From the NCBI RefSeq assembly GCF_900109035.1, contig NZ_FNYD01000010.1, forward strand, positions 1 to 64,000: a stretch of 64,000 nucleotides of DNA, read 5' to 3'. Source of the stretch: Cribrihabitans marinus (lineage in GTDB: Bacteria; Pseudomonadota; Alphaproteobacteria; Rhodobacterales; Rhodobacteraceae). How positions within the stretch are numbered: position 1 is the stretch's first letter; the number at the start of each line of letters is the position of its first letter. The position numbers and the translations under genes are program-made. Positions 26,400 through 35,924 of the stretch are shown here, piece after piece. The notes under the pieces were generated by a model. It saw only the letters and a program-made list of their open reading frames with translations. It was not told where the DNA came from and made no database searches.

Positions 26400-27317
26400 A
26401 TGGCCGCTCATGCCGAGGCGGATTTCAGGACACGCCTGCAGGCGTGGCTTCCGAAACTGGTGCTGTCCCCGTCGCTGGCGCTGATCTTTGTCTTCGTCTA
26501 CGGGTTCATCCTGTTCACGGTCTATGTTTCCTTCACCGACAGCCGGATCCTGCCCTTCGTGGACAAGAACGGCCAGCAGACCTTCGACCTGATCGGGTTC
26601 TCCAACTACGAAAAGCTGTTCCGCCTGTCGCATTGGGAGATCGCGCTGGGCAACATGGCCGTATTCGCCGGGCTCTACATCGTGATCTGCACCGCCATTG
26701 GCCTGCTGCTGGCGATCTTCCTCGACCAGAAGATCCGTGGCGAGGGCGCGCTGCGGCCGCTCTACCTCTATCCGATGGCGCTCAGCTTCATCGTGACCGG
26801 CACGGCGTGGAAGTGGTTTCTCGACCCCGGCATCGGGCTTGAGAACATCCTGCAGGCCTGGGGCTGGGAGAGCTTTTCCTTCGACTGGATCAAGAACCGC
26901 GATTTCGCGATCTACACGATCGTCCTGGCCGCGGTCTGGCAGACCAGCGGCTTCGTGATGGCGATGTTCCTCGCCGGGCTGCGCGGCATCGACAACGAGA
27001 TCCTGAAGGCCGCGCAGATGGACGGCGCGTCGAACTGGAACCTCTATCGCCGGATCATCATCCCGCAGCTGCGGCCCGCCTTCCTGTCGGCCTTCGTGAT
27101 CCTGGCGCATCTGGCGATCAAGACCTTCGACCTGGTGATCGCCATGACCGGCGGCGGGCCCGGCCGGGCCACGGAATTGCCGGCGACCTTCATGTATTCC
27201 TACACGTTCAGCCGGAACCAGATGGGAATCGGGGCAGCCTCGGCAGTGATCATGCTGATGACCATCGCGGCGATCATGATCCCCTATCTCTACGCCGAAC
27301 TGAAGGAGAAGAAGTGA
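26400..27317 (+). CDS. Sugar ABC transporter permease (MalF-like)
   Basis: A 305-residue inner-membrane protein. The ATG at 26400 has GAGAGG eight bases upstream; a GTG at 26391 overlaps that ribosome site and is less likely. Six or so membrane spans are visible. The EAA loop reads EILKAAQMDGASNWNLYRRIIIPQLRP. Together with the MalG-like partner it forms the CUT1 channel. Its stop overlaps the next start (TGATG). Confidence 0.93.
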   Translation: MAAHAEADFRTRLQAWLPKLVLSPSLALIFVFVYGFILFTVYVSFTDSRILPFVDKNGQQTFDLIGFSNYEKLFRLSHWEIALGNMAVFAGLYIVICTAIGLLLAIFLDQKIRGEGALRPLYLYPMALSFIVTGTAWKWFLDPGIGLENILQAWGWESFSFDWIKNRDFAIYTIVLAAVWQTSGFVMAMFLAGLRGIDNEILKAAQMDGASNWNLYRRIIIPQLRPAFLSAFVILAHLAIKTFDLVIAMTGGGPGRATELPATFMYSYTFSRNQMGIGAASAVIMLMTIAAIMIPYLYAELKEKK

Positions 27318-28198
27318 TGGCCGCCGCCACCCAGGACAGCGCCGTCCGGACCGGCCGCGTCACACGCATGCTGATCTACCTGGTGCTGCTGCTGTTCGCG
27401 CTGTTCTACATGCTGCCGCTCTACGTGATGCTGGTGAACTCGGTCAAACCGCTGGACGAGATCACCGGCGGCGGCATGATGTCCCTGCCGGCGCAATGGA
27501 CGCTCGAACCCTGGCTCAAGGCCTGGTCGACCGCGCAGATCGGGGTCCAGCCCACCGGGCTGCGGCCGTATTTCTGGAACTCGATCTCGATGGTCGTGCC
27601 GGCGGTGGCGATCTCGACGGTGCTGGGTGCGCTCAACGGCTATGTGCTGACCAAGTGGCGGTTCCGCGGCGACACGATCCTGTTCGGGCTGATGCTGTTC
27701 GCCTGTTTCATCCCGTTCCAGATCGTGCTGATCCCGATGGCGGCGGTGCTGGGCACGCTGGGACTGGCGGGCAGCACCGCAGGCCTGGTGCTGGTGCATG
27801 TGGTCTATGGCGTGGGGTTCACCACCCTCTATTTCCGCAACTATTACGCGGTGTTCCCGACCGAGCTGGTCCGAGCGGCGCAGATCGACGGGGCCGGATT
27901 CTTCCAGATCTTCTGGCGGATCCTGCTGCCGTCCTCGGGGCCGATCGCGGTGGTGTCGGTGATCTGGCAGTTCACCAACATCTGGAACGATTTCCTGTTC
28001 GGCGCCTCATTCGCGTCGGGCGACGGCGCCCCGATGACCGTGGCGCTGAACAATCTCGTGCAGTCCTCGACCGGCGTGAAGGAATACAACGTCCATTTTG
28101 CGGGCGCGATCCTGGCCGCGCTGCCGACGCTGCTCGTCTATATCGTCGCCGGGCGGTACTTTGTCCGCGGCCTGATGGCCGGAAGCGTGAAAGGCTGA
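27317..28198 (+). CDS. Sugar ABC transporter permease (MalG-like)
   Basis: A 293-residue inner-membrane protein beginning at the ATG at 27317, overlapping the MalF-like stop by one base. The EAA loop is ELVRAAQIDGAGFFQIFWRILLPSS, and the C-terminal segment GRYFVRGLMAGSVKG is the typical MalG-type ending. It pairs with the 26400 product. Confidence 0.93.
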   Translation: MAAATQDSAVRTGRVTRMLIYLVLLLFALFYMLPLYVMLVNSVKPLDEITGGGMMSLPAQWTLEPWLKAWSTAQIGVQPTGLRPYFWNSISMVVPAVAISTVLGALNGYVLTKWRFRGDTILFGLMLFACFIPFQIVLIPMAAVLGTLGLAGSTAGLVLVHVVYGVGFTTLYFRNYYAVFPTELVRAAQIDGAGFFQIFWRILLPSSGPIAVVSVIWQFTNIWNDFLFGASFASGDGAPMTVALNNLVQSSTGVKEYNVHFAGAILAALPTLLVYIVAGRYFVRGLMAGSVKG

Positions 28199-28201
28199 CA
28201 C

Positions 28202-29308
28202 ATGGGTTTTCTCGACATCAAGAGCGTCACCAAGTCCTATGGCCCGGTCGAGGTGCTGCACCGGGTGGACATCTCGGCCGAGGAGGGCGAGTTCCTCGTG
28301 CTGGTCGGCCCCTCGGGCTGCGGGAAATCCACGCTTCTGAATATGATCGCCGGGCTGGAGGAGATCACCACGGGCGAGATCGCCATCAAGGGGCAGACGA
28401 TGAACGGGGTGCACCCGTCCAAGCGCAACATCGCGATGGTGTTCCAGTCCTACGCGCTCTATCCCAACATGACCGTTGGGCAGAACATCACCTTCGGGCT
28501 CGAAATGCACGGCGTGCCCAAGCCCGAACGCGAGAAGGCGATGAGTGACGTGGCCTCGCTCCTGCAGATCGAACAGCTGCTCGACCGCAAGCCCGGGCAC
28601 CTGTCGGGCGGTCAGCGTCAGCGGGTCGCGATGGGGCGGGCATTGGTGCGCAACCCCGATGTGTTCCTGTTCGACGAACCGCTCAGCAACCTGGACGCCA
28701 AGCTGCGCGTCGACATGCGCACCGAGATCAAGAAGCTGCACCAGAAGCTGGGCACCACCATCGTCTACGTGACCCATGACCAGATCGAGGCGATGACTCT
28801 CTCGACCCGGATCGCGGTGATGAACGGCGGCTATGTGCAGCAGCTCGGCACTCCCAAGGAGATCTATGACGATCCGGCCAACGTGTTCGTGGCGTCCTTC
28901 ATGGGGTCGCCCTCGATGAACCTGATCCCGGCGCGGGTGGTCGATCAGAACGGCGAGCCGCATGCGAAGATCAGACTGGAGGGGGGCAAGACGGCGCAGC
29001 TGCGCTTCTCCGACCCGGGGCTGGCGGCGCATTCCGGGCGCGAGGTGCTTCTGGGCATCCGGCCCGAGGCCATCACCGACCCGGAAGGGGCCGACCGGAA
29101 ATCCGGCAATATCCAGACCTTGCACAACGTCGTTGACGTGACCGAGCCGGCGGGATCGGACACATTTGTCACCACGACGATCTCGGGCAAGACCTGCATC
29201 GCGCGGATGCGGGCGGATACCGATGTGCGCGCGGGTGCCGAGGTGGCGTTTGCCGTCAATATGGACAAGGCCGTGGTGTTCGACCCGGAGACCGAAAAGC
29301 GGCTCTGA
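28202..29308 (+). CDS. Sugar ABC transporter ATP-binding protein (MalK/UgpC-like)
   Basis: A 368-residue ATPase starting 3 bases after the MalG-like stop. Walker A is GPSGCGKST (about residues 37-45), the signature is LSGGQRQRVAMGRALVRNP, Walker B is VFLFDEPLSNLDAKLR and the switch is VTHDQIEAMTL. The C-terminal ~130 residues form the TOBE regulatory domain (LLGIRPEAIT). It powers the CUT1 sugar transporter. Confidence 0.95.
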   Translation: MGFLDIKSVTKSYGPVEVLHRVDISAEEGEFLVLVGPSGCGKSTLLNMIAGLEEITTGEIAIKGQTMNGVHPSKRNIAMVFQSYALYPNMTVGQNITFGLEMHGVPKPEREKAMSDVASLLQIEQLLDRKPGHLSGGQRQRVAMGRALVRNPDVFLFDEPLSNLDAKLRVDMRTEIKKLHQKLGTTIVYVTHDQIEAMTLSTRIAVMNGGYVQQLGTPKEIYDDPANVFVASFMGSPSMNLIPARVVDQNGEPHAKIRLEGGKTAQLRFSDPGLAAHSGREVLLGIRPEAITDPEGADRKSGNIQTLHNVVDVTEPAGSDTFVTTTISGKTCIARMRADTDVRAGAEVAFAVNMDKAVVFDPETEKRL

Positions 29309-29341
29309 CCGGACGGGTCGGGCTGAGGGAGGCGCGGGGCC

Positions 29342-30013
29342 ATGTCCTACACCCGCTTTGCGGTCTATTTCCTTCCGGCCGACGGGCCGCTGGCCGCGTT
29401 CGGCGCGCGCTGGTTGGGCTGGGACGCGGTGCGGGGCCGGGCCGTTGTGCAGCCCGATATCGAAGGCGTGGCCGAGATGACCGAAGGGCCCGCCAAGTAC
29501 GGCTTCCACGCCACGCTCAAGCCGCCATTCCGCCTAACACCGGACCAAACCCCCGAAGCGCTGGCCGATGCGGTGGCCGGGCTGGCGGCGCGCACAGCGC
29601 CCGCACGCTGCAACGGGTTGCACCTGACCCGGCTTGGCCGCTTCCTGGCCTTGACGCCGGTTGGCGATGCGACCGGGCTGGCGCGGGTCGCCGCCGCCTG
29701 CGTGCGGGAGCTGGACGCCTTCCGCGCGCCCCCGGAAGATGCCGAGCTGGCGCGCCGGCGCAAGGCCCATCTGACCGATCGGCAGGAGGCCCTGCTGCGT
29801 CGCTGGGGATACCCCTATGTGCTCGACGAATTCCGCTTTCACACGACCCTGACCGGACGCCTCCCGCGCCGGCAGGTCGATGAGGTCGCCGACCTGCTGC
29901 ACGGGCTGTTGCCGCCGCTGCCGTCGCCCTTTCATCTCGATGCCGTCGCGCTGCTGGGCGAACGTCCCGACGGGCGGTTCGAGCAGATCAGCCGCGCGGC
30001 CCTGACCGGCTGA
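29342..30013 (+). CDS. DUF1045 family protein (2H-phosphoesterase-like)
   Basis: A 223-residue cytosolic protein of the DUF1045 family, known mostly from phosphonate (phn) gene neighbourhoods. Two HxT motifs, HATLKPPF (His56-Thr58) and FHTTLTG (His167-Thr169), spaced about 110 residues, give the two-histidine pattern of 2H phosphoesterases. These enzymes open cyclic phosphates. Here it follows a sugar ABC operon by 33 bases and no phn genes are seen, so the substrate is open: perhaps a cyclic phosphate of the imported sugar. Family call is good, function is inference. Confidence 0.85.
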   Translation: MSYTRFAVYFLPADGPLAAFGARWLGWDAVRGRAVVQPDIEGVAEMTEGPAKYGFHATLKPPFRLTPDQTPEALADAVAGLAARTAPARCNGLHLTRLGRFLALTPVGDATGLARVAAACVRELDAFRAPPEDAELARRRKAHLTDRQEALLRRWGYPYVLDEFRFHTTLTGRLPRRQVDEVADLLHGLLPPLPSPFHLDAVALLGERPDGRFEQISRAALTG

Positions 30014-30087
30014 CCCGCAGGCCGCGTCCCTTGCACCTTTCGGGGGGTATGCTAGGTCTCGTCCCGACCTGAACGGGGGATGAGCCA

Positions 30088-31614
30088 ATGTGCGGCTTCG
30101 TATGTCTTTGGAATATCGGTGACGAGGCGCTGGCGGACCGGATGATCCGCAAGATCGCGCATCGGGGTCCGGATGCGGTGCAGGTGTCGCGCCTGCCGGG
30201 TGCTCCGGTGATCATGGCGCATTGCCGGCTGTCGATCATCGGACCCGAGGATGGCGCGCAGCCGATCCACCAGACCGATGACCTGCTGGTCGCCAATGGC
30301 GAAATCTACAATCACGAGGATCTGCGCGCGATCCTGGGCGAGAGCGCCTTTGAAACCGCCAGCGACAGCGAGGCGATCCTGCACCTGTTCCGGTCCGGTG
30401 AAAGCCGCTGGATCAGCAAGCTGGACGGGATGTTCGCCTTCGTTCTGGCCACGCGCAACCGGATCATCGCCGCCCGCGACCCCCTGGGGATCAAGCCGCT
30501 CTACGTGGCGCGGATCGGTGCGGGCTTTGCCTTCGCCTCGGAACTCAAGGCGTTCGACGGCATTGCGGTGGACAGCGTCGAGGCGATCCCGCCGGGGTCG
30601 CTCTATGACAGCGTGGACGGGTGGCGCGACTGGTATCGCACGCCGCACGGCGCCGCCGAACCCGAGCCGGATCTGGATGTCGCGCGCACCGCGCGCGAGT
30701 TGCGGCTGGTGCTGGAGGAGGCGGTTGCCAAGTGGATGGTGGCCGATGTCGAGGTCGGATCCTTCCTGTCCGGCGGTCTCGACAGCTCGATCATCGCGGC
30801 CATCGCGCAGAAAATCCGCGACAAGGCCGGCAAGGGGCCGCTCAAGACCTTTTCGGTCGGCACCGAGGGGTCGCCCGACCTGCTGGCCGCGCGGGTCGTG
30901 GCCGACCATATCGGGTCGGACCACCACGAATATGCCTTTACCGCCGAAGACCTGATCCGCGATCTGCCGCATGTGATCTACCACCTGGAGAGCGCGGATA
31001 TCGACCTGGTACGCAGCGCGATCCCCACGCTGTTTGCGGCGCGGCTGGCACGCGAGCGGGTCAAGGCGGTCCTGACCGGCGAGGGTGCCGACGAGCTTTT
31101 CGCCGGCTACAGCTATCACCATGACTATATCGACAACCCGCGCGCATTGGCCGACGAGCTGACCCGCAGCCTGGGCACCATGCACAACATCAACCTGCAG
31201 CGGGTCGATCGCGTGACCATGGCCGAAAGCCTGGAGGCGCGGACGCCGTTCCTGGATCGCGACCTGATCGACTTCGCGCAATCCGTGCCGGCCACGCTCA
31301 AGCTGCGGCGCACTGATCCCGAGGCGCCGGAATCGACCGGCCCCACGACCGAGAAATGGATCCTGCGCAAGGCCTGCGCCGATCTGCTGCCGCATGACCT
31401 GGTGTGGCGCAAGAAGGCGCAGTTCGACGAGGGGTCGGGCACCGTCAGCGCGCTTGAGACAGCGCTGGCGGAACTGATCGGCCGGCCCGCGCCGATCAGC
31501 CGCGCGGACGAGGGCGCGCTCTACGAGCGTCTCTTGCGCGAGCAATACACGGATGCCGAGCGCATCATCGAGAATGCCGGCCACTGGGAAGGGGGCCGGG
31601 TGGCCAGCGCCTGA
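30088..31614 (+). CDS. asnB: Asparagine synthetase B-like (glutamine-hydrolysing) protein
   Basis: A 508-residue protein. Cys2 right after Met is the glutaminase nucleophile (class II GATase), supported by RGPDAV and NGEIYNH. FLSGGLDSS near residues 225-233 is the PP-loop pyrophosphatase motif of the synthetase domain. LTGEGADELFAGYSYHH and the C-terminal MAESLEARTPFLD block are typical AsnB features. It converts aspartate to asparagine with glutamine as amide donor, or acts on a related acid. It stands alone, 74 bases after the DUF1045 gene, and faces the oligopeptide operon tail to tail. Confidence 0.9.
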   Translation: MCGFVCLWNIGDEALADRMIRKIAHRGPDAVQVSRLPGAPVIMAHCRLSIIGPEDGAQPIHQTDDLLVANGEIYNHEDLRAILGESAFETASDSEAILHLFRSGESRWISKLDGMFAFVLATRNRIIAARDPLGIKPLYVARIGAGFAFASELKAFDGIAVDSVEAIPPGSLYDSVDGWRDWYRTPHGAAEPEPDLDVARTARELRLVLEEAVAKWMVADVEVGSFLSGGLDSSIIAAIAQKIRDKAGKGPLKTFSVGTEGSPDLLAARVVADHIGSDHHEYAFTAEDLIRDLPHVIYHLESADIDLVRSAIPTLFAARLARERVKAVLTGEGADELFAGYSYHHDYIDNPRALADELTRSLGTMHNINLQRVDRVTMAESLEARTPFLDRDLIDFAQSVPATLKLRRTDPEAPESTGPTTEKWILRKACADLLPHDLVWRKKAQFDEGSGTVSALETALAELIGRPAPISRADEGALYERLLREQYTDAERIIENAGHWEGGRVASA

Positions 31615-31623
31615 CGGCGCGGC

Positions 31624-32619
31624 TCAGGCCGGCACTGCGCTCATCAGCTCTTTCCAGCGGTGGCAGGCCACGTCATGCCCGCCCTCTGATTCCAGTTGCG
31701 GCTCCTCGCGCATGCACAGGTCGATGGCATGCGGGCAACGGGTGTGGAACTTGCAGCCAGTGGGTTGGTTTGTGGGCGAGGGGATCTCGCCGGTCAGCTT
31801 CTGCGCCGTGCCGCGGTCGTCGGGATCGAGCGAAGGGATCGCCGAGAACAGCGCCTTGGTATAGGGATGCCTCGGCGCCGCGAACAGCTTGCGCGTGGGC
31901 GCGGTCTCGACCAGCCGACCGAGATACATCACCGCGACATGGTCGCAGGTATGCGCCACGACCGACAGGTCATGGCTGATGAACAGGAATGTCAGGCCAA
32001 GTTCGTCCTGCAACTGCTTGAGAAGGTTCAGAACATCCGCCTGGATCGACACGTCGAGCGCGGCCACGCTTTCATCTGCCACGATGAATTTCGGCCCCGA
32101 GACCAGCGCCCGCGCGATCGAGATCCGCTGCCGCTGACCGCCCGAGAAGGCATGTGGGAACCGGCGCAGGTGCTCGAGATTCAGCCGGCATTTCGCGGCG
32201 ATTTCGCGCACGCGTTCGTCGGTCTCCGCGCGGTTGGCGGTCAGGCCCATCACCTCCAGCGGTTCGGCGATGATGTCGCGCACGGTCATGCGCGGGCTGA
32301 GCGCGGCATAGGGATCCTGAAAGATCAACTGCGCGCGCTTGCGGTAGTCCTTGAGGTCCGGCCCGTCCAGGCTTGCGAGATCGTGGCTGACCTCGCCGTC
32401 GTCATAGCGTGCGGAGCCCTTCGAGATCGTGACCGCCTTGAGCAGCGCGCGGCCCAACGTCGTCTTGCCCGAGCCGGATTCGCCTACCAGCCCGAAGAAC
32501 GATCCCTGCTCGATATCCAGCGACACGTTGTCCACCGCCTTCAGGATCCGGCGGTCGAACAGGCCGCCCAGAGTGAAATGCACCGACAGACCATCGGCGC
32601 GGATCAGCGGATCGCTCAT
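31624..32619 (-). CDS. Oligopeptide-type ABC transporter ATP-binding protein (OppF/DppF-like)
   Basis: A 331-residue ATPase with the ATG at 32619 overlapping the upstream stop. Walker A GESGSGKTTLGRAL (about residues 43-56), signature FSGGQRQRISIARAL, Walker B FIVADESVAALDVSIQ and the C-terminal oligopeptide domain (CKFHTRCPHAIDLC with its Cys residues) are seen. Walker B reads DESVAALD, usual for this subfamily. It is the last gene of the five-gene operon. Confidence 0.94.
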   Translation of the reverse strand: MSDPLIRADGLSVHFTLGGLFDRRILKAVDNVSLDIEQGSFFGLVGESGSGKTTLGRALLKAVTISKGSARYDDGEVSHDLASLDGPDLKDYRKRAQLIFQDPYAALSPRMTVRDIIAEPLEVMGLTANRAETDERVREIAAKCRLNLEHLRRFPHAFSGGQRQRISIARALVSGPKFIVADESVAALDVSIQADVLNLLKQLQDELGLTFLFISHDLSVVAHTCDHVAVMYLGRLVETAPTRKLFAAPRHPYTKALFSAIPSLDPDDRGTAQKLTGEIPSPTNQPTGCKFHTRCPHAIDLCMREEPQLESEGGHDVACHRWKELMSAVPA

Positions 32620-33611
32620 TCCCTGTCCTCCCGGTAGATGTGGCAGGCGACCTGGTGCGACTCGTCCACGGGGATCTCGGGCGGCATGGTCCGGTGGCAC
32701 GCCTCGCCGACGATCTGTGCGCAGCGGGTGTTGAAGACACAGCCGCGCGGGCGTTCCAGCGGCGAGGGGATGTCGCCCGGCACCGGTGTCAACGGCGCAT
32801 CCAGATCGTCGAGCTTGGGCAGCGCCGCGATCAGGCCCTGGGTATAGGGGTGCTTCGGGTCGCGGATCACGCCGCGCACCGGCCCTTCCTCGATCAGCCG
32901 GCCCAGATACATCACGTTGACCTTGTCGGCGGTCTGCGCCACGACGCCAAGGTCATGGGTGATGAAGATGATGCCCATGTGGAACTCGTCCACCAGATCC
33001 TTCATCAGGTCGATCACCTGGGCCTGGATCGTCACGTCCAGCGCGGTGGTCGGCTCGTCGGCGATCAGCAGGGCGGGCTTGGTCGACAGGGCCATCGCAA
33101 TCATGGCCCGCTGCCGCATCCCGCCGGAGAGCTCGAAGGCGTATTGACCGAAGCGGCGCGCGGTATCCGAGATGCCGACCCGGTCCAGCATCTCGATCGA
33201 CAGCGCCTTGGCCTCGGCCCTGGTCATGTCGGAATGGAGCTGCAGTTGTTCGACCATCTGCTTTCCGATAGTGATTGCGGGGGCGAAACTGGCCATCGGC
33301 TCCTGAAAGATCATGCTGATTGCGCCGCCGCGCACGATGTTCAGTTCGCGCGGGGTCTTCAGCGACAGCACGTCCACCGGCCCGGCCTCGGTGTGCAGGG
33401 TGATCCTGGATCCGGGCGCATAGACCGCGTTGCGCGCGTTCAGGTGCATCAGCGCCTTGGCGGTGACGGACTTGCCCGATCCGCTCTCGCCGACAAGGCC
33501 CATGACCTCGCCCTTCATCAGGGTGAACGACACGTCCTCGACCGCGGTGATCAGCCCCTCGTCGGTGCGGAATTGCAGGGTCAGGTTCTCGACCTCGATC
33601 AGTGGCGTCAT
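32616..33611 (-). CDS. Oligopeptide-type ABC transporter ATP-binding protein (OppD/DppD-like)
   Basis: A 331-residue ATPase. Walker [15 protein letters not shown] (about residues 39-52), signature [15 protein letters not shown], Walker [17 protein letters not shown] and the C-terminal oligo-binding domain ([17 protein letters not shown]). It overlaps both neighbours by 4 bases. It pairs with the OppF-like subunit to drive the permeases encoded upstream. Confidence 0.94.
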   Translation of the reverse strand: MTPLIEVENLTLQFRTDEGLITAVEDVSFTLMKGEVMGLVGESGSGKSVTAKALMHLNARNAVYAPGSRITLHTEAGPVDVLSLKTPRELNIVRGGAISMIFQEPMASFAPAITIGKQMVEQLQLHSDMTRAEAKALSIEMLDRVGISDTARRFGQYAFELSGGMRQRAMIAMALSTKPALLIADEPTTALDVTIQAQVIDLMKDLVDEFHMGIIFITHDLGVVAQTADKVNVMYLGRLIEEGPVRGVIRDPKHPYTQGLIAALPKLDDLDAPLTPVPGDIPSPLERPRGCVFNTRCAQIVGEACHRTMPPEIPVDESHQVACHIYREDRE

Positions 33612-34798
33612 TTGTTGGCCTCCGAATAGGGATCGGCCGCGTCCCGCAGCCCGTCACCGACAAAGACGAAGGCCATGACCAGCGCGATGAAGAAGATCAC
33701 GGGGATGAAATACCACTGGTAGTTCAGCATTACATCCGCGCTGGTCGCCTTTTGCAGCATCACGCCCAGCGACGACACCGGATCCTTGAGCCCCAGCCCG
33801 ATGAAGGACAGCGCGGTTTCCGACAGCACCATGTAGGGGAACGAGATCACCAGATCGACGATGATGTAGGAGGTGAAGGACGGCAGCAGATGCCGGCGGA
33901 TCACGTGCGACGACGACGCGCCGCAAAGCTGCGCGGCCAGCACGTATTCCTGGTTGCGCTCGGTCAGAAGATGCGTGCGCACGCGCCGCGCCAGCGTCGG
34001 CCAGCCGATGAAACCCAGGATGATGGATATGTAGAAGAACCGCGCCTCGGCGCTCATCTCGGGCGGCATGAAGGCCGCCACCGCCATGAAGAGCGGGATC
34101 GCCGGCACCGTTCGCACCGCATCGGTGATCATCTGGATGAACCCGTCTATCCAACCGCCGTAATAGCCGGATATTCCGCCGATGATGAGGGCCAGGACAA
34201 AGGCGATGAAGACCCCGATGGTGCCCACCTGCAACGATGTCCAGATCGCATGCAGGGTGCGGCTGAAGATGTCCTGCCCGTCCTCGTCGGTGCCGAACAC
34301 GTGGATCTTGCCCTCCTGCACGCCGAACAGGTGGCGGTCGCCGGGGATGAAGCCGAACAGCTTGTAGCGGTCACCCTTGGGCAGGAAGGTGAGATAGTTG
34401 CGCTCGTCCTCGTTCACCTTTGTTACCCAGCGGAAATTCGTGGCCATGGAGCGTTCCCGCTCGACCAGGTGGATGAAGGGCCGCAGGGAGCAGCCGTTCT
34501 TGTCGCAGAATTGCGGCATCTGCGGCGCGCCGTTGGTATAGTCCTTGTTTCGGCCGGCGATGGTGGGGTCATAGGGCGACAGGAAGGGTGCGAAGATGCC
34601 CGAGATCACCAGCGCCAGCAGGATCACGGCGGCCACCATCGCCGCGCGCTGTTTCTTGAACCGGGCCCAGATCAGCTGCCGCTGCGAGGCGGTGAAATAG
34701 GCCTCCTTGGCGCGGCGTTCCACCGCGGCTTCGGTCTCGACCACCGCGACATCGGGGCCGGTGGTTTCGGCGAGGTTCGGCTTCAGCGGGTCGGTCAT
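33608..34798 (-). CDS. Oligopeptide-type ABC permease (OppC/DppC-like)
   Basis: A 396-residue inner-membrane protein from the ATG at 34798, which overlaps the preceding gene's stop. The first membrane span follows RFKKQRAAMVAAVIL. Between span 1 and the core lies a periplasmic insert of about 110 residues with a Cys pair (CDKNGCS). The core begins FGTDEDGQDIFSRT, with the EAA-like loop EYVLAAQLCGASSSHVIRRHLLPS. The large insert suggests a substrate-binding-protein contact beyond that of short OppC proteins. Confidence 0.92.
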   Translation of the reverse strand: MTDPLKPNLAETTGPDVAVVETEAAVERRAKEAYFTASQRQLIWARFKKQRAAMVAAVILLALVISGIFAPFLSPYDPTIAGRNKDYTNGAPQMPQFCDKNGCSLRPFIHLVERERSMATNFRWVTKVNEDERNYLTFLPKGDRYKLFGFIPGDRHLFGVQEGKIHVFGTDEDGQDIFSRTLHAIWTSLQVGTIGVFIAFVLALIIGGISGYYGGWIDGFIQMITDAVRTVPAIPLFMAVAAFMPPEMSAEARFFYISIILGFIGWPTLARRVRTHLLTERNQEYVLAAQLCGASSSHVIRRHLLPSFTSYIIVDLVISFPYMVLSETALSFIGLGLKDPVSSLGVMLQKATSADVMLNYQWYFIPVIFFIALVMAFVFVGDGLRDAADPYSEANK

Positions 34799-35799
34799 CG
34801 CACGATACTCTTTCTCACGCGGGGGTCGATCACCGCCAGCAGCACATCGGTCAGGAAGTTCAGCGTCACGATCGAGGCGGTGAGCAGGAAGATGATCGCA
34901 CCGGCCAGCTGCTGGTCGTTCGAACGCGCCAGCGCCTCGATCAGCAGGGCGCCGGCATCGGTCATCACCAGGATCAGCGCCACGATGGGCAGCTCGTTGA
35001 AGATGCGGTTCAGGTCGAAGCCCAGCGAGTTGATGATCGGCCCCAGCGCGTGCCGCGCCGGATACCCCCAAAGCAGCTTGCGCCCGTGCACCCCGCGCGC
35101 GGCGGCGGCGGTGACATAGAGCTTTCCGATCTCGTCCGACATCAGCGCCCGCACCGTCTGCAGCGCAAAGGCGGTGGCCGACCAGCCCAGGATGAAGATC
35201 GGCAGCCAGGCATGTTTGAGCAGGTCGAGGAACTTGGCCATCGACCAGGGCGCGTCCCTGTATTCGCTGGAGAACAGGCCGGTGAGCGTCTCGCCGAAAT
35301 AGACTGTGGCGAACAGCATGATCATCAGCGCCAGCAGGAAATTCGGCATCGCCAGGCCCAGATAGCTGACGATCCGCAGCGAGTTGTTCAGCACCGCGTT
35401 ATGCGAGGCGGCGGCGATGATGCCGACCGGGATCGCGATGGCATAGGCCAGCATCAGCGAGGCCAGGCAGATCGACAGCGACAGCCAGAACTTGTCGCCC
35501 AGCAGCTGTGCGATGTTCACCCGCAGGATGCAGCTGTCACCGAATTCGCCCTGGAAGGCGTTGACGATCCAGAGGCTCCAGCGTTCGATGAACGGCTTGT
35601 CGAGGCCGAGCCGCTGGCGTTCCAGCTCGATATCCGCGACCGAGATGCCCGACCCTTGCGTGTTCTTGAAGGCCAGGTAGCGCTCGGCGCAGTCGCCGGG
35701 CACCAGTTCCATCAGCGAGAACACGACCAGGGAGACGATGATCAGCGTGATCGCTGCCATGATGGCACGCGTCCCGACAAATCGCGCAAAGTTCAGCAT
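34795..35799 (-). CDS. Oligopeptide-type ABC permease (OppB/DppB-like)
   Basis: A 334-residue inner-membrane protein with about six spans. The N-terminal hydrophobic segment leads to the typical VPGD motif (ELVPGDCAERYLA). The EAA-like loop includes LYVTAAAARGVHGRKLLWGYPARHA. It is the second gene of the operon, about 125 bases after the binding-protein gene; a stem-loop sits in that gap. Confidence 0.92.
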   Translation of the reverse strand: MLNFARFVGTRAIMAAITLIIVSLVVFSLMELVPGDCAERYLAFKNTQGSGISVADIELERQRLGLDKPFIERWSLWIVNAFQGEFGDSCILRVNIAQLLGDKFWLSLSICLASLMLAYAIAIPVGIIAAASHNAVLNNSLRIVSYLGLAMPNFLLALMIMLFATVYFGETLTGLFSSEYRDAPWSMAKFLDLLKHAWLPIFILGWSATAFALQTVRALMSDEIGKLYVTAAAARGVHGRKLLWGYPARHALGPIINSLGFDLNRIFNELPIVALILVMTDAGALLIEALARSNDQQLAGAIIFLLTASIVTLNFLTDVLLAVIDPRVRKSIVR

Positions 35800-35870
35800 C
35801 TTCAGCCCTCGATCCGTGCCAAGCCCCGGTATGTCCGGGTGTTTCCGTTGCGGATCCTACCTGTTTGTCC

Positions 35871-35894
35871 GGGGGCGGACGGATGCCCGCCCCC
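35871..35894. other. Stem-loop between binding-protein and permease genes
   Basis: GGGGGCGG (35871-35878) and CCGCCCCC (35887-35894) form a perfect 8-bp stem with an 8-base loop. In the operon (minus) direction no T-run follows, so it is more likely a 3'-stabilising hairpin that raises the binding-protein message than a full terminator. Read on the plus strand it is followed by GCTTTT, but no plus-strand gene ends here. Confidence 0.55.
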
Positions 35895-35924
35895 GCTTTT
35901 GTCGATTACAGAGACACCCGGGGC

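Noticed and set aside
29534-30088. Open frame opposite the DUF1045 gene
   Set aside because: No start signal or motifs; DUF1045 on the plus strand is well supported.
35871-35900. Plus-strand rho-independent terminator (stem plus TTTT)
   Set aside because: No plus-strand gene ends here; better read as a hairpin in the minus-strand Opp operon.
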